Below the pieces are notes generated by a model. The model had not been told where the DNA came from. It saw nothing but the letters and a program-made list of their open reading frames with translations, and did no database searches. The position numbers and the translations under genes are program-made. Positions 25,969 to 34,338 of a stretch of 59,641 nt of DNA are shown here, in pieces; within the stretch, counting starts at the first letter, position 1, and every line of letters begins with the position of its first letter. The stretch comes from TMED13 sp042090305 (lineage in GTDB: Bacteria; Pseudomonadota; Alphaproteobacteria; Methylaequorales; Methylaequoraceae), in contig JBELJQ010000007.1 in NCBI GenBank assembly GCA_042090305.1, positions 1-59,641 of the forward strand. Direction: 5' to 3'.

Positions 25969-26760
25969 TTACTCTCCTTGATTAAATATAATTCCTTTTT
26001 TTCTAATAATCTTTAGCATGTAGAGAAAGAAAACCGAACTCAAGAATAGAATAATTAGATTTATAATTGAAATATTTATTAGTTGATTAAGGCTAAATGT
26101 TCCTTTGAGAAAAATTAACCTCATCTCCTCAAAGATCATTGTTGTAGGAAAATACTGAGCAATAGTCTGTATAGCATTGGGTAAAGAGTCTAAAGGATAA
26201 TAAACACAAGAAAAAGGTAGAATTATGAATATAATTGCCCAAGCTAGTTCCTCAAATGACTGACCATATCTCATTACTAGTCCTGATACAACAAGTCCAA
26301 TAGACCAACCAATTAGTGCTAAATTTAAAAAGAAGATAATTAAATAAAAACCTAACTCAAACATATGAAAGTTGAAAAAGTAATTTGCAAAAAAGATTGC
26401 TGGGGTTAGACCTAAGATAGTTCTCAAAGTACTTATTAATACTAAACCTAATATTATTTCATAATCTCTTATTGGCGTTAGAAATAAATTTGGAAGGTTT
26501 CTTGACCATAATTCCTCAAAAAAGGACATTGATAAGCCGAGTTGGCTCCTGAATAAAATATCCCACAAAACTACCGCTGATAGAATAATATTAATAGAAT
26601 TCCAGCTTTCTAAAACACTAGTCTCTGCAAAAAAATTTGTGAAATAACCCCAAAATAGAATTTGAACACTTGGCCAATAAAAAATACTTAAAAGTCTTGG
26701 AAATGAACCAATCGCCATATTTTGATATCTAATTAAAAGAGCAATTATTCTATGAATCAT
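25969..26760 (-). CDS. ABC-2 type transporter permease
   Basis: A 263-residue integral membrane protein with about six hydrophobic helices and a long first cytoplasmic stretch. It follows the ABC-2 permease plan (RYQNMAIGSFPRLLSIFYWP at the N-terminus; the FEELAWAIIFIILPFSCVYYPLDSLP segment before the last helices). It overlaps its ATPase gene by 11 bases. The pair is an exporter; the substrate is not evident, but the glycan genes next door make a glycolipid or polysaccharide plausible. They lie on opposite strands, so this link is only inference. Confidence 0.85.
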   Translation of the reverse strand: MIHRIIALLIRYQNMAIGSFPRLLSIFYWPSVQILFWGYFTNFFAETSVLESWNSINIILSAVVLWDILFRSQLGLSMSFFEELWSRNLPNLFLTPIRDYEIILGLVLISTLRTILGLTPAIFFANYFFNFHMFELGFYLIIFFLNLALIGWSIGLVVSGLVMRYGQSFEELAWAIIFIILPFSCVYYPLDSLPNAIQTIAQYFPTTMIFEEMRLIFLKGTFSLNQLINISIINLIILFLSSVFFLYMLKIIRKKGIIFNQGE

Positions 26761-27457
26761 CGAATATAAGCTCCTTTAGTTTATTTTTCCTTAAGATATT
26801 TTTTAAATTTCCTTGGACTTTAATTTCACCGTTATCGAAAATTATTAAATAATTACACATAAAACTTATCTCTTCTAAGTTATGAGACGTAATTAAAATT
26901 GCAGAATTTTTTTTCTTTTGATAATTAATTAGATATTCCCTGATAAACTCTGAAGTCTGTATATCAAGTGAAGCTGTAGGTTCGTCTAATAATAGTAAAT
27001 CCGGACTATTTAGAAGAGCTTTACATAGATTTACCCTAGTCTTTTGTCCAGAAGATAACTTTCCATAATTCAGATCAAGAAGTTCATCTATAAAAAGCTC
27101 TTTACTTAGATTTTTTATCATAGCTTTATAATCATTGACATTATAGAGACGAGAGTAAAATAATAGATTTTGATAAACAGACATCTTTTTTGGAAGTTCA
27201 ACATAAGGACTCTGAAAATTTATTTTATTTAAAATTCTGTATTTATCTTTTTTTAGACTTAGGCCTAAGATATTTATTTCCCCTGAGGAAGGGCTTATCA
27301 GTCCCATTAGCATAGCTAGAAATGTAGTTTTTCCTGCTCCATTTTTTCCAAGCACACCAAATATTCCTGTTGATGGAAGTCTTATACTTATATTATTAAG
27401 TATGATTTTTCCATTATAACTTTTTGAAATATTTTTGGTTTCTATTGAATAGGTCAT
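26750..27457 (-). CDS. ABC transporter ATP-binding protein
   Basis: A 235-residue nucleotide-binding domain with Walker A GKNGAGKTT (37-45), a Q-loop region, the signature LSSGQ (134-138), Walker B LLLLDEP (154-160) and an H-loop (ITSHNLEE). The YGKLSSGQKTRVNL form is typical of ATPases paired with ABC-2 permeases. It is the first gene of a two-gene exporter operon and is divergent from the cysteine synthase gene across a gap of 98 bases. Confidence 0.93.
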   Translation of the reverse strand: MTYSIETKNISKSYNGKIILNNISIRLPSTGIFGVLGKNGAGKTTFLAMLMGLISPSSGEINILGLSLKKDKYRILNKINFQSPYVELPKKMSVYQNLLFYSRLYNVNDYKAMIKNLSKELFIDELLDLNYGKLSSGQKTRVNLCKALLNSPDLLLLDEPTASLDIQTSEFIREYLINYQKKKNSAILITSHNLEEISFMCNYLIIFDNGEIKVQGNLKNILRKNKLKELIFDDS

Positions 27458-27555
27458 TATAGTAAATATTAGATAAAGTATTTTTATTTTTTTTTAACAT
27501 TCAAGTAAAAAAAATGTTTACATTTCTAAAATAAGAAAATAATTTCCATATCAGG

Positions 27556-28557
27556 ATGAATAATTTTAACTTAAAAAAAGACTTTTCAGAATGTATAGGA
27601 AATACTCCATTAATAAAGCTTAAAGTAGCCTCTGAAATTTCAGGTTGTAATATTTTTGGTAAATGTGAATTTCTTAATCCGGGTGGTTCCGTTAAAGATA
27701 GAGCAGCTTATCAAATTATAAAAGATGCTGTCGACAACAATATGATCAAGACTGGAGGAACAATTGTTGAGGGTACGGCTGGAAACACAGGTATTGGTAT
27801 TAGTTTGGTTGGAAACTCGCTTGGAATGAAATCAGTAATAGTTATCCCTAAAACACAAAGCCAAGAGAAAAAAGATATGCTAAAATTATGTGGTGCAGAC
27901 TTAAGGGAAGTTGAAGCATTGCCATATAGTAATCCAGGAAATTATATAAGAGTATCAGAACAGATATCAAAGGAAATTGAAAATTCTAATGGAGTGCTTT
28001 GGGCTAATCAATTTGATAATATTTCTAATAAGAAATCTCATTATTTGACAACTGGACCAGAAATCTATGAATCTTTATCTCATAATCTTGATGCTTTTAT
28101 TTGTTCAGTAGGAACTGGCGGTACAATTTCTGGAGTTTCAGATTATTTAAAAGAGAAAAATAAAAATATTTTAATTGGATTAGCAGATCCTCATGGCTCA
28201 GCAATGTATAATTTTTTCAAAAAGGGTGAACTGAAGTCTAAAGGAACGTCAATCACTGAAGGAATTGGACAAGGAAGAATTACAAAGAATTTAGAAGGTG
28301 CGAAAATTGACGAATGTTTTCAAGTTTCAGATAATGAAGCATTAGATATAGTTTATAAAATGATTGAGCATGAAGGTTTAATTCTAGGTGGTTCATCAGG
28401 GATAAATATAGTTGGTGCAATGAAACTTGGTAAAATAATTGGACCTAGAAAAAATATAGTCACTATTTTATGTGATTATGGAACGAAATATCAAAGTAAA
28501 ATTTTTAATAGAAAATTTCTAGAGAGTAAAAAGTTATTGGTCCCAAAATGGTTATAA
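27556..28557 (+). CDS. cysK: Cysteine synthase (PLP-dependent, CysK/CBS family)
   Basis: Fold type II PLP enzyme that forms cysteine from O-acetylserine and sulfide. GGSVKDRAA holds the PLP lysine (K47), EGTAGNTGIG (72-81) binds the substrate carboxylate, GTGGTISG is the phosphate loop and GGSSGIN lies near the C-terminus. The C-terminus is a little longer (333 aa) than in the classical enzyme and the substrate could differ within the family. It overlaps the sulfurtransferase gene by ten bases, starting a sulfur amino acid operon. Confidence 0.85.
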   Translation: MNNFNLKKDFSECIGNTPLIKLKVASEISGCNIFGKCEFLNPGGSVKDRAAYQIIKDAVDNNMIKTGGTIVEGTAGNTGIGISLVGNSLGMKSVIVIPKTQSQEKKDMLKLCGADLREVEALPYSNPGNYIRVSEQISKEIENSNGVLWANQFDNISNKKSHYLTTGPEIYESLSHNLDAFICSVGTGGTISGVSDYLKEKNKNILIGLADPHGSAMYNFFKKGELKSKGTSITEGIGQGRITKNLEGAKIDECFQVSDNEALDIVYKMIEHEGLILGGSSGINIVGAMKLGKIIGPRKNIVTILCDYGTKYQSKIFNRKFLESKKLLVPKWL

Positions 28558-29378
28558 AGAAAAGTATTTATAATAATTTAATCAATAGTTGCGGCTTAAA
28601 GAAAATAATTAAAGATAAAAATACTAAAATCATTGACTGCAGATGGTTTCTTAATAATCCTAATAAGGGGTATAGGGATTATTCAAAAAGTCACATTCCA
28701 TCTGCAATTTTTTTTGATGTAGATAAGATTTCTAATAATAATATAAAGCTGCCGCATATGTTGCCAACATACAATACTTTTAACTCTTACGTGAATAAAA
28801 GTGGGATCAATAAAAGTAACGTAGTTATAATTTATGACCAATATGGTTTTTTTTCATCATCAAGGGTTTGGTTTATATTTAAAAATTATGGTTTTGAGAA
28901 AGTAAAGATTCTAAATGGGGGGTTTCAAGCATGGAAAAAACTTAAATATAGAACTTCAAGTATTAAAATCAAAACTAAATACTGTCGAACATTTTTTAAC
29001 AGAAAATTACAGAAATATGTGGTTGATAAAGTCCAAGTAAAAGACTCAATTAAGTGTGATAAAAATATTATAATTGATGCAAGACCATCAAAAAGATTTT
29101 TAGGGCAAGTACCGGAACCCAGACCATTTCTTAGGAAAGGAAATATATTAAAAAGTATAAATGTACCATTCAATAAAATTCATGATTTAACAGGAAAACT
29201 GAAAGGGAGAACAGAATTGATAAAACTTTTTAAGAATTTATCAAAGAATAAAGAGATTATCTGTTATTGTGGTTCTGGAGTTACAGCATGTAATCTAATT
29301 TTTGTGCTTAATTTATTAAATTTTACAATCATAAAACTTTATGATGGATCGTGGGCCGAATGGGGAAAAAAAGAATAA
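28548..29378 (+). CDS. sseA: 3-mercaptopyruvate/thiosulfate sulfurtransferase (tandem rhodanese)
   Basis: Two rhodanese domains in tandem (about residues 10-140 and 155-275). The second has the active-site loop CGSGVTA (241-247) with catalytic C241, the exact loop seen in 3-mercaptopyruvate sulfurtransferases. The first domain is the usual inactive one (DARW-like IDCRWFL, SHIPSAIFFD). The enzyme moves sulfur from mercaptopyruvate to acceptors. It overlaps cysK upstream and the metC-like gene downstream, consistent with coupled sulfur metabolism. Confidence 0.9.
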   Translation: MVIKKSIYNNLINSCGLKKIIKDKNTKIIDCRWFLNNPNKGYRDYSKSHIPSAIFFDVDKISNNNIKLPHMLPTYNTFNSYVNKSGINKSNVVIIYDQYGFFSSSRVWFIFKNYGFEKVKILNGGFQAWKKLKYRTSSIKIKTKYCRTFFNRKLQKYVVDKVQVKDSIKCDKNIIIDARPSKRFLGQVPEPRPFLRKGNILKSINVPFNKIHDLTGKLKGRTELIKLFKNLSKNKEIICYCGSGVTACNLIFVLNLLNFTIIKLYDGSWAEWGKKE

Positions 29379-30520
29379 ATATAAAAACTAAATTGATTCA
29401 TTCTGGTATCAACCCAAATGAACATCAAGGTTCATTAAGTAATCCAATATATAAAAATTCAACATTAGTCTTCAAAGATTATGATGGATATCTAGATGCA
29501 AAAAAAAATAAATTTTCTAAACCCTATTACGGTAGATTAGGAAATGTAAGCACAAAAGCATTTGAAGCACTTATGTCAGAACTTTACGAGTGTGATTCAT
29601 GTATAGCAACTAGTTCTGGATTATCGGCTATTATACTTTCCTTACTAACTTTTCTTGAAAAAGATTCAGAATGTCTCATTACTGAAAATTGCTACGAACC
29701 TGTATACAATTTTGCTACTAACACTTTAAAAAAACTTGGAATAAATGTTAAATATTTTTCAAATATTAATTTTAATAAATTAGTTTCCAAGAAAACAAGA
29801 GTAATTTACATGGAATCACCAGGTTCTCTAAATTACAAGATCGAAGATGTAAAAAAAATAGTTAATATTGCAAAAAAAAAGAAAATTGTAACAATATTCG
29901 ATAATACATGGGCAACTTTTCTTGGTTTCAACCCTTTAAAATTAGGAGTGGACGTTGTGATTGAATCTGCAACAAAGTATATTTCAGGACACTCTGATAA
30001 TTTTTGTGGAATAATTGCAACTGATTATAATAATTTTGTGAAAATTAAAACTACAATAACAAGACATGGTGATTATGTTCATCCTGAAAGTTGTAATACA
30101 GCAATGAGAGGAATTAAAACACTAAATTCACGAATGAAAGTTCATTATAATAACGCTCAGAAGATTTATAGTTTTCTCCAAAAAAAGAAAATTGTCCAAA
30201 AAATTTATTTTCCTCCAAATATAAATGATAGTCAGCACCTACTGTGGAAAAATTATTTTACATCTGGTAACGGACTCTTATCATTCAGTATGTTAGATAA
30301 TAATGATATAAGAATTTTCTTAAATAACCTGAAATTGTTTCAGATTGGGTTTAGTTGGGGAGGTTTTGAAAGCTTAATCTTGCCTATTAATAGATTTAGT
30401 CCTGTAATAAAACACTCGAAAAAATCTTTACATTCGTTTAGAATACATGCAGGTTTAGAATCGAGTGATGATTTAATTGATGATCTAGAGAGAGGTTTTT
30501 TAAAATATGAAGAAAGGTAA
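29360..30520 (+). CDS. metC: Cystathionine beta-lyase type PLP enzyme
   Basis: Cys/Met metabolism PLP enzyme. Features are HSGINPNEHQGSLSNPIY (substrate entry), PYYGRLGN, the SSGLSAIILSLL cofactor region and ESATKYISGHSDN with the PLP lysine (K206 from the ATG start). The HxD/N after the lysine and the 'G-SLS' form fit the MetC class more than MetB. The chosen start is the ATG at 29360; a GTG at 29351 would add three residues. It overlaps the sulfurtransferase gene and the next gene, continuing the operon. Confidence 0.85.
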   Translation: MGKKRINIKTKLIHSGINPNEHQGSLSNPIYKNSTLVFKDYDGYLDAKKNKFSKPYYGRLGNVSTKAFEALMSELYECDSCIATSSGLSAIILSLLTFLEKDSECLITENCYEPVYNFATNTLKKLGINVKYFSNINFNKLVSKKTRVIYMESPGSLNYKIEDVKKIVNIAKKKKIVTIFDNTWATFLGFNPLKLGVDVVIESATKYISGHSDNFCGIIATDYNNFVKIKTTITRHGDYVHPESCNTAMRGIKTLNSRMKVHYNNAQKIYSFLQKKKIVQKIYFPPNINDSQHLLWKNYFTSGNGLLSFSMLDNNDIRIFLNNLKLFQIGFSWGGFESLILPINRFSPVIKHSKKSLHSFRIHAGLESSDDLIDDLERGFLKYEER

Positions 30521-30797
30521 ATACATAATTTTTCAACCAACCAAATCAGCGATGCAATCGGGTTTAAATAACTCAAAAAAATGGTGTCTAACAAATGTAG
30601 AGACACACGAGACATTCTTAAATAGCATTTTTTGTTGGACGGGAACCTCAAATCCAGAGAAAAATATACAAATTTTTTTTGATGACCTTGATTCTGCAGT
30701 AAGATTTGCTAAATCAAAAGGATATATTTTTGAAATAATAAATACACCTAAAAGAAAGATAATAAAAAAATCATATTCTAACAATTTTATTAGATAA
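30507..30797 (+). CDS. Complex I NDUFS4-like accessory subunit
   Basis: A 96-residue soluble protein that matches the 'ETC complex I subunit conserved region' family: IIFQPTKSAMQSGLNNSKKW at the N-terminus, a central W-T-G-T-S segment (FCWTGTSNP) and FDDLDSAVRFAKSKGYIFEI. In alphaproteobacteria and mitochondria this protein (NDUFS4 in humans) stabilises the NADH dehydrogenase arm. It overlaps the metC-like gene by 14 bases; the complex I genes proper are not in this window. Confidence 0.85.
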   Translation: MKKGKYIIFQPTKSAMQSGLNNSKKWCLTNVETHETFLNSIFCWTGTSNPEKNIQIFFDDLDSAVRFAKSKGYIFEIINTPKRKIIKKSYSNNFIR

Positions 30798-30799
30798 TC

Positions 30800-31306
30800 A
30801 TGGCTAAAAGCTCTAAACATTGCCCAGCATGGATAATCAAAATAATCACATCTCTTATGGTCTATGATTATATAACAAAAGACGATTCTTTTTTTCTACA
30901 GACTAAGAAATTTTTAGATTTTTTATCTAGATATGAAACAATTACAGCTGAGGAACTAAACGAGATAGCTACTTTAAAACTGCAATTTCTTGGTGAGGTA
31001 AAGAATATCAAAGATCCTTATTTACTTCTCAATCATTACATGTATAAAATAATCAATGATGTTGAGCCAAGTGAAACTGGTTTAATAAAAGGTGATCCCT
31101 ACGACGGAATTAAGAAAAGAGATTATCACACCCACACTCTGATTAAGGATTTTAAGGTTTTTGTTTATTCGTGTCGCTCTGCACTAACACTAAAGGCTCC
31201 AACTGGCTGGGATATTAGAAATGAAGAAGATATTGGAGAACTAGGAGATGTAATAAAAAAACAATTTTCACTCGATGATTTAATAAATAGTGTAAGCGAT
31301 GATTAA
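30800..31306 (+). CDS. Hypothetical protein (168 aa)
   Basis: No family is recognised. The protein is soluble, with no signal peptide, and mixed helical. A notable segment is RDYHTHTLIKDFKVFVYSCRSALTL (about residues 110-135), which has an HTH-spaced His pair that could bind a metal, and the C-terminus is acidic. It starts two bases after the complex I subunit gene and its stop overlaps the exported methyltransferase gene by eight bases, so it is translationally coupled to that gene. Position suggests a shared role, but none can be named. Confidence 0.65.
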   Translation: MAKSSKHCPAWIIKIITSLMVYDYITKDDSFFLQTKKFLDFLSRYETITAEELNEIATLKLQFLGEVKNIKDPYLLLNHYMYKIINDVEPSETGLIKGDPYDGIKKRDYHTHTLIKDFKVFVYSCRSALTLKAPTGWDIRNEEDIGELGDVIKKQFSLDDLINSVSDD

Positions 31307-32087
31307 TAAAGTATTATTTGTAATTATCTTCTTAATTATTTCATTAGAAAAAAACGAATTACTATCAAATGGTGTTTTAGAAAGTTCTATAAATAATAAG
31401 TACAGAAGTGAAAAAAATAAAAAAAGGGATCTTTATAGAAACCCATATGAAACATTGAGTTTTTTTGAAGTTAGTAGTGATAAAAAAATCTTAGAGATAA
31501 TTCCAGGAAGAGGATGGTACACAGAAATATTATCTAATTACATGAATAGTTCTAATAACTTTTATGTACTTATGTATGAAAAGCCAAAAATTGATTATTT
31601 AAAAAAGATTCAAAATGAATATTTAAAATTTTTTTCAGAAAATGGAGATAAATTCGGTAAAATAAAAGATATTTATTTTGATGATAACTTTAATATTATC
31701 CATGAAGCAGATTTCTTTGACTTAGCTTTAACATTTAGAAATACTCATAATTGGCTTAAAATTGGAAAAGCAGAAAAGGCCTTTAAATCAATAAATAGAG
31801 TTTTAAAAAAAGATGGAATACTTGGAGTGGTTCAGCACAGAGGATTTGAAGACTCTAAAGAAGACTTTCTAAAAGGATACGTAAAAGAAAAATTTTTAAT
31901 TAAACTAATTGAAGAACAAGGATTTAAACTTATTAAAAGTTCTGAAATTAATTCAAATAATAAAGACCTGAAAAATTATGAAAAGGGAGTTTGGACTTTA
32001 CCTCCTCGTCTAGTTGATGGGGCTAAAGATAAATATTTAATTATAGGAGAAAGTGATAGAATGACTCTTAAGTTTAGAAAATTATAA
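31299..32087 (+). CDS. Exported SAM-dependent methyltransferase (COG4798-like)
   Basis: A signal peptide (about residues 1-22) is followed by YRNPYETLSFFEV, the SAM-binding motif KKILEIIPGRGWYTEIL (about 64-80), FDLALTFRNTHNW and GVVQHRG. This pattern fits the COG4798 'predicted methyltransferase' group, whose members often carry a signal peptide and whose substrate is unknown. Periplasmic use of SAM would be unusual, so the leader may be an anchor. It lies one base upstream of the nucleosidase-like gene and overlaps the hypothetical gene upstream. Confidence 0.78.
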   Translation: MINKVLFVIIFLIISLEKNELLSNGVLESSINNKYRSEKNKKRDLYRNPYETLSFFEVSSDKKILEIIPGRGWYTEILSNYMNSSNNFYVLMYEKPKIDYLKKIQNEYLKFFSENGDKFGKIKDIYFDDNFNIIHEADFFDLALTFRNTHNWLKIGKAEKAFKSINRVLKKDGILGVVQHRGFEDSKEDFLKGYVKEKFLIKLIEEQGFKLIKSSEINSNNKDLKNYEKGVWTLPPRLVDGAKDKYLIIGESDRMTLKFRKL

Positions 32088-32088
32088 A

Positions 32089-32880
32089 GTGATACATTTG
32101 ATAATTGCAACTTTTCCCGAAGCTAATTATTTTATTAAATATTTGCACCTCAAAAAAATTAGAAGCATCTCAGAATTTAATGTTTACTATAGTAGTAAAT
32201 TTACTTTAACAATTAGTGGTATAGGAAAAGTAAATGCAGCAATTGCAGTTGCTCAAACGTACCAGGAGTTTGGTAAAAATAGAAATAATAATTGGTTAAA
32301 CATTGGGATTGCAGGGCATAATAACTCTAAATTAGGTGACATTTATATAATAAACAAAATATCAGAAGATAATAGTGATAAGAGGTTTTTCCCATATTCT
32401 CCATCTATAACAAATGTGCGAAATAATTCATGTATAACCTATGAGAATGAAAATAATAAATATAACCATTCACTATCTGATATGGAATTGAGTGGTTTTT
32501 TTGAAGCTGCCAATAAATATTCATACAAAGAACTTATTCATTCAATAAAAATAGTTTCAGATAATAAATATGATTCTATTGACTTCAAAGATAAAAAAGT
32601 AGTTGAAAGATTATTTTCTGACAAATCATTAATATTCAACAAATTTTTTAAAATAATTGAATCACTCTCGAATGACGCAATAAATAATACCATTATGATA
32701 GACAGAAAAATTGATCAACTAATAGGAAAAGTGAAATTCACTAGTTCAGAAAATGAACAAGCAAAGAAACTACTAAAACTTGTTTTTTTAAAAAAAAAAA
32801 AGATTGATTATGATATATTCAATAACTCTAATAATAAAAAAGAGATAATTAATCAGTTAAAAATTTTGCTAAAATTATGA
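32089..32880 (+). CDS. MTA/SAH nucleosidase-like phosphorylase-fold protein
   Basis: Reads as a diverged member of the purine nucleoside phosphorylase / MTA-SAH nucleosidase superfamily. The three catalytic positions of MTAN can be matched: E11 (ATFPEAN), E133 in the DMELSGFFEAA motif, and D158 (VSDN). The strand TISGIGKVNAAIAVAQTY and the NIGIAGH loop also fit. A Lys-rich helical C-terminal extension (about residues 175-263) is not typical. The start is GTG at 32089, one base after the methyltransferase stop. It overlaps the radical SAM gene by four bases. Likely reaction: adenine release from SAH, MTA or 5'-deoxyadenosine. Confidence 0.7.
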   Translation: MIHLIIATFPEANYFIKYLHLKKIRSISEFNVYYSSKFTLTISGIGKVNAAIAVAQTYQEFGKNRNNNWLNIGIAGHNNSKLGDIYIINKISEDNSDKRFFPYSPSITNVRNNSCITYENENNKYNHSLSDMELSGFFEAANKYSYKELIHSIKIVSDNKYDSIDFKDKKVVERLFSDKSLIFNKFFKIIESLSNDAINNTIMIDRKIDQLIGKVKFTSSENEQAKKLLKLVFLKKKKIDYDIFNNSNNKKEIINQLKILLKL

Positions 32881-33854
32881 GAATTAAAAATTTATATATA
32901 GAAAGGGACGTTCTTAAAGAAAAAAGGACATTGGAAATACAAAATAAATTAAAGTTTGATGATATTATTATTTGTAATAGCTACCAAGAAGTATTTAATG
33001 TAAAGAATCAAAACTTCAGAATACAAAAGAAAGATCCAAGCATTATAATTGCCAGAAAGAAGCAGAATTTTTTATTAGAGGCACCAAAGGACTTCAGTAT
33101 TGGTTATAAAAATAATTATTATTTTTCTCATATGTTAAATTGTTTATATGACTGCAGGTACTGTTATCTTCAAGGAATGTTTAACTCAGCTAACTATGTA
33201 ATATTTATCAATTATAATGATTTTTTAGAGTGTATTAAAAAAAAAGTAGAAAGTTCAAATGAAAATTTTTGTTTTTTTTCCGGTTATGATTGCGATAGTT
33301 TAGCTTTTGAGGAGTACACAGGTTTTATTAAATTTTTTTTAGATAAATTTAAAAGAATTAAAAATAGTGTTTTAGAAATTAGGTCTAAAAGTACTAATAT
33401 TAAATGTTTACTTAATACCAAGCCTACTCCAAAAGTGATTCCTGCATTTAGTTTAAATTCAAATGAGGAAATAAATTTTCTAGAGTATAAAACTCCCAGG
33501 CTTAATAATAGAATTGATGCTATAAGAAAACTTCAAGATATTGGATGGAATGTAGGTTTAAGATTTGATCCATTTATATGGATGAATGAAAAGAGAAATG
33601 TAAAGTTTTTTCTAAGAGATATATTTTCATCTTTAAATGAAAAAAGAATTCACTCAGTTACAATAGGTAATTTTAGAATGCCAAAAGGTTACTTAAAAAG
33701 AATTCTCAAAATGCACAATAATGATTCTTTTCTTTTGGAAAACTATTTAAAACAAGACTATAATATATTGAAAGACAAAAATAAATCAGGACAAGATATA
33801 TTGAAAAATATTATGTCCTCATTTGTGGACGAAAGTAAAATCTATTTAAATTAA
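32877..33854 (+). CDS. splB: Spore photoproduct lyase-like radical SAM protein
   Basis: A 325-residue radical SAM protein. C89, C93 and C96 form the CxxxCxxC cluster motif within HMLNCLYDCRYCYLQG, which strongly resembles SplB. C139 (SGYDCDSLAFE) sits where the hydrogen-donating Cys of Bacillus SplB is found. SplB repairs the thymine spore photoproduct; in non-sporulating bacteria the role of such proteins is not settled. The gene is fused by overlap to the nucleosidase-like gene, and its stop overlaps by four bases a convergent small gene. Confidence 0.8.
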   Translation: MRIKNLYIERDVLKEKRTLEIQNKLKFDDIIICNSYQEVFNVKNQNFRIQKKDPSIIIARKKQNFLLEAPKDFSIGYKNNYYFSHMLNCLYDCRYCYLQGMFNSANYVIFINYNDFLECIKKKVESSNENFCFFSGYDCDSLAFEEYTGFIKFFLDKFKRIKNSVLEIRSKSTNIKCLLNTKPTPKVIPAFSLNSNEEINFLEYKTPRLNNRIDAIRKLQDIGWNVGLRFDPFIWMNEKRNVKFFLRDIFSSLNEKRIHSVTIGNFRMPKGYLKRILKMHNNDSFLLENYLKQDYNILKDKNKSGQDILKNIMSSFVDESKIYLN

Positions 33855-34225
33855 AATCGTCTATCCTTTATTTCAAATTTTCTGCAGCTAAATATCAAAG
33901 AACTACCTTTATCATCTTCATATCTTTTAAAATTCAAAACCAGTTCACCTGAAAATCTTCCCACAAGACCATAAACTTCTCCATTTGAATCAGGATATAA
34001 TTGTACATCCGAAGCAAACCATGAAATATTAGATTCAGTCACATTGATTTGATTTGGTTTTAATGATAACCCACCTATTTCAACAACATCACTTTCTGTA
34101 TCAATGATTACGAAAATATCTTTAACATCGACCTCCCTTGTGCTTGAAGAGTTATTTGTACAAATAAGGTTTAAATCAAAGCTAGAAACAACAAGTGGAA
34201 AAAGAAGAAGAATAACAAACAACAT
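33851..34225 (-). CDS. Hypothetical exported protein (124 aa)
   Basis: The N-terminus is a clean signal peptide (about residues 1-15, ending VVSS or SSF). The rest is a beta-rich domain with two cysteines (C22 and C116, ordered as LICTNN and FSCRKF) that could form a disulfide. No family is recognised. It stands alone on the minus strand between two plus-strand blocks and overlaps the convergent radical SAM gene by four bases. Confidence 0.6.
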   Translation of the reverse strand: MLFVILLLFPLVVSSFDLNLICTNNSSSTREVDVKDIFVIIDTESDVVEIGGLSLKPNQINVTESNISWFASDVQLYPDSNGEVYGLVGRFSGELVLNFKRYEDDKGSSLIFSCRKFEIKDRRF

Positions 34226-34338
34226 AATTAAAATAATTTCAAAAAATACAAAATTGTCAAATTTTTATTATATTTATAATTACTTTTTATTAAAACATAT
34301 TTAAAATCAGTTCTTTATGGAATTATTTAGTAATAATA

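Noticed and set aside
24004..27457. Possible integration of an island at the tRNA-Asn 3' end
   Set aside because: No integrase and no visible repeat of the tRNA 3' end downstream; kept only as a suggestion of variability.
27458..27555. Riboswitch or attenuator ahead of cysteine synthase
   Set aside because: The 98-base gap shows no conserved riboswitch core or paired hairpins by eye.
30340..30820. Minus-strand frames opposite the metC-like and complex I subunit genes
   Set aside because: They cover real plus-strand genes with clear family motifs.
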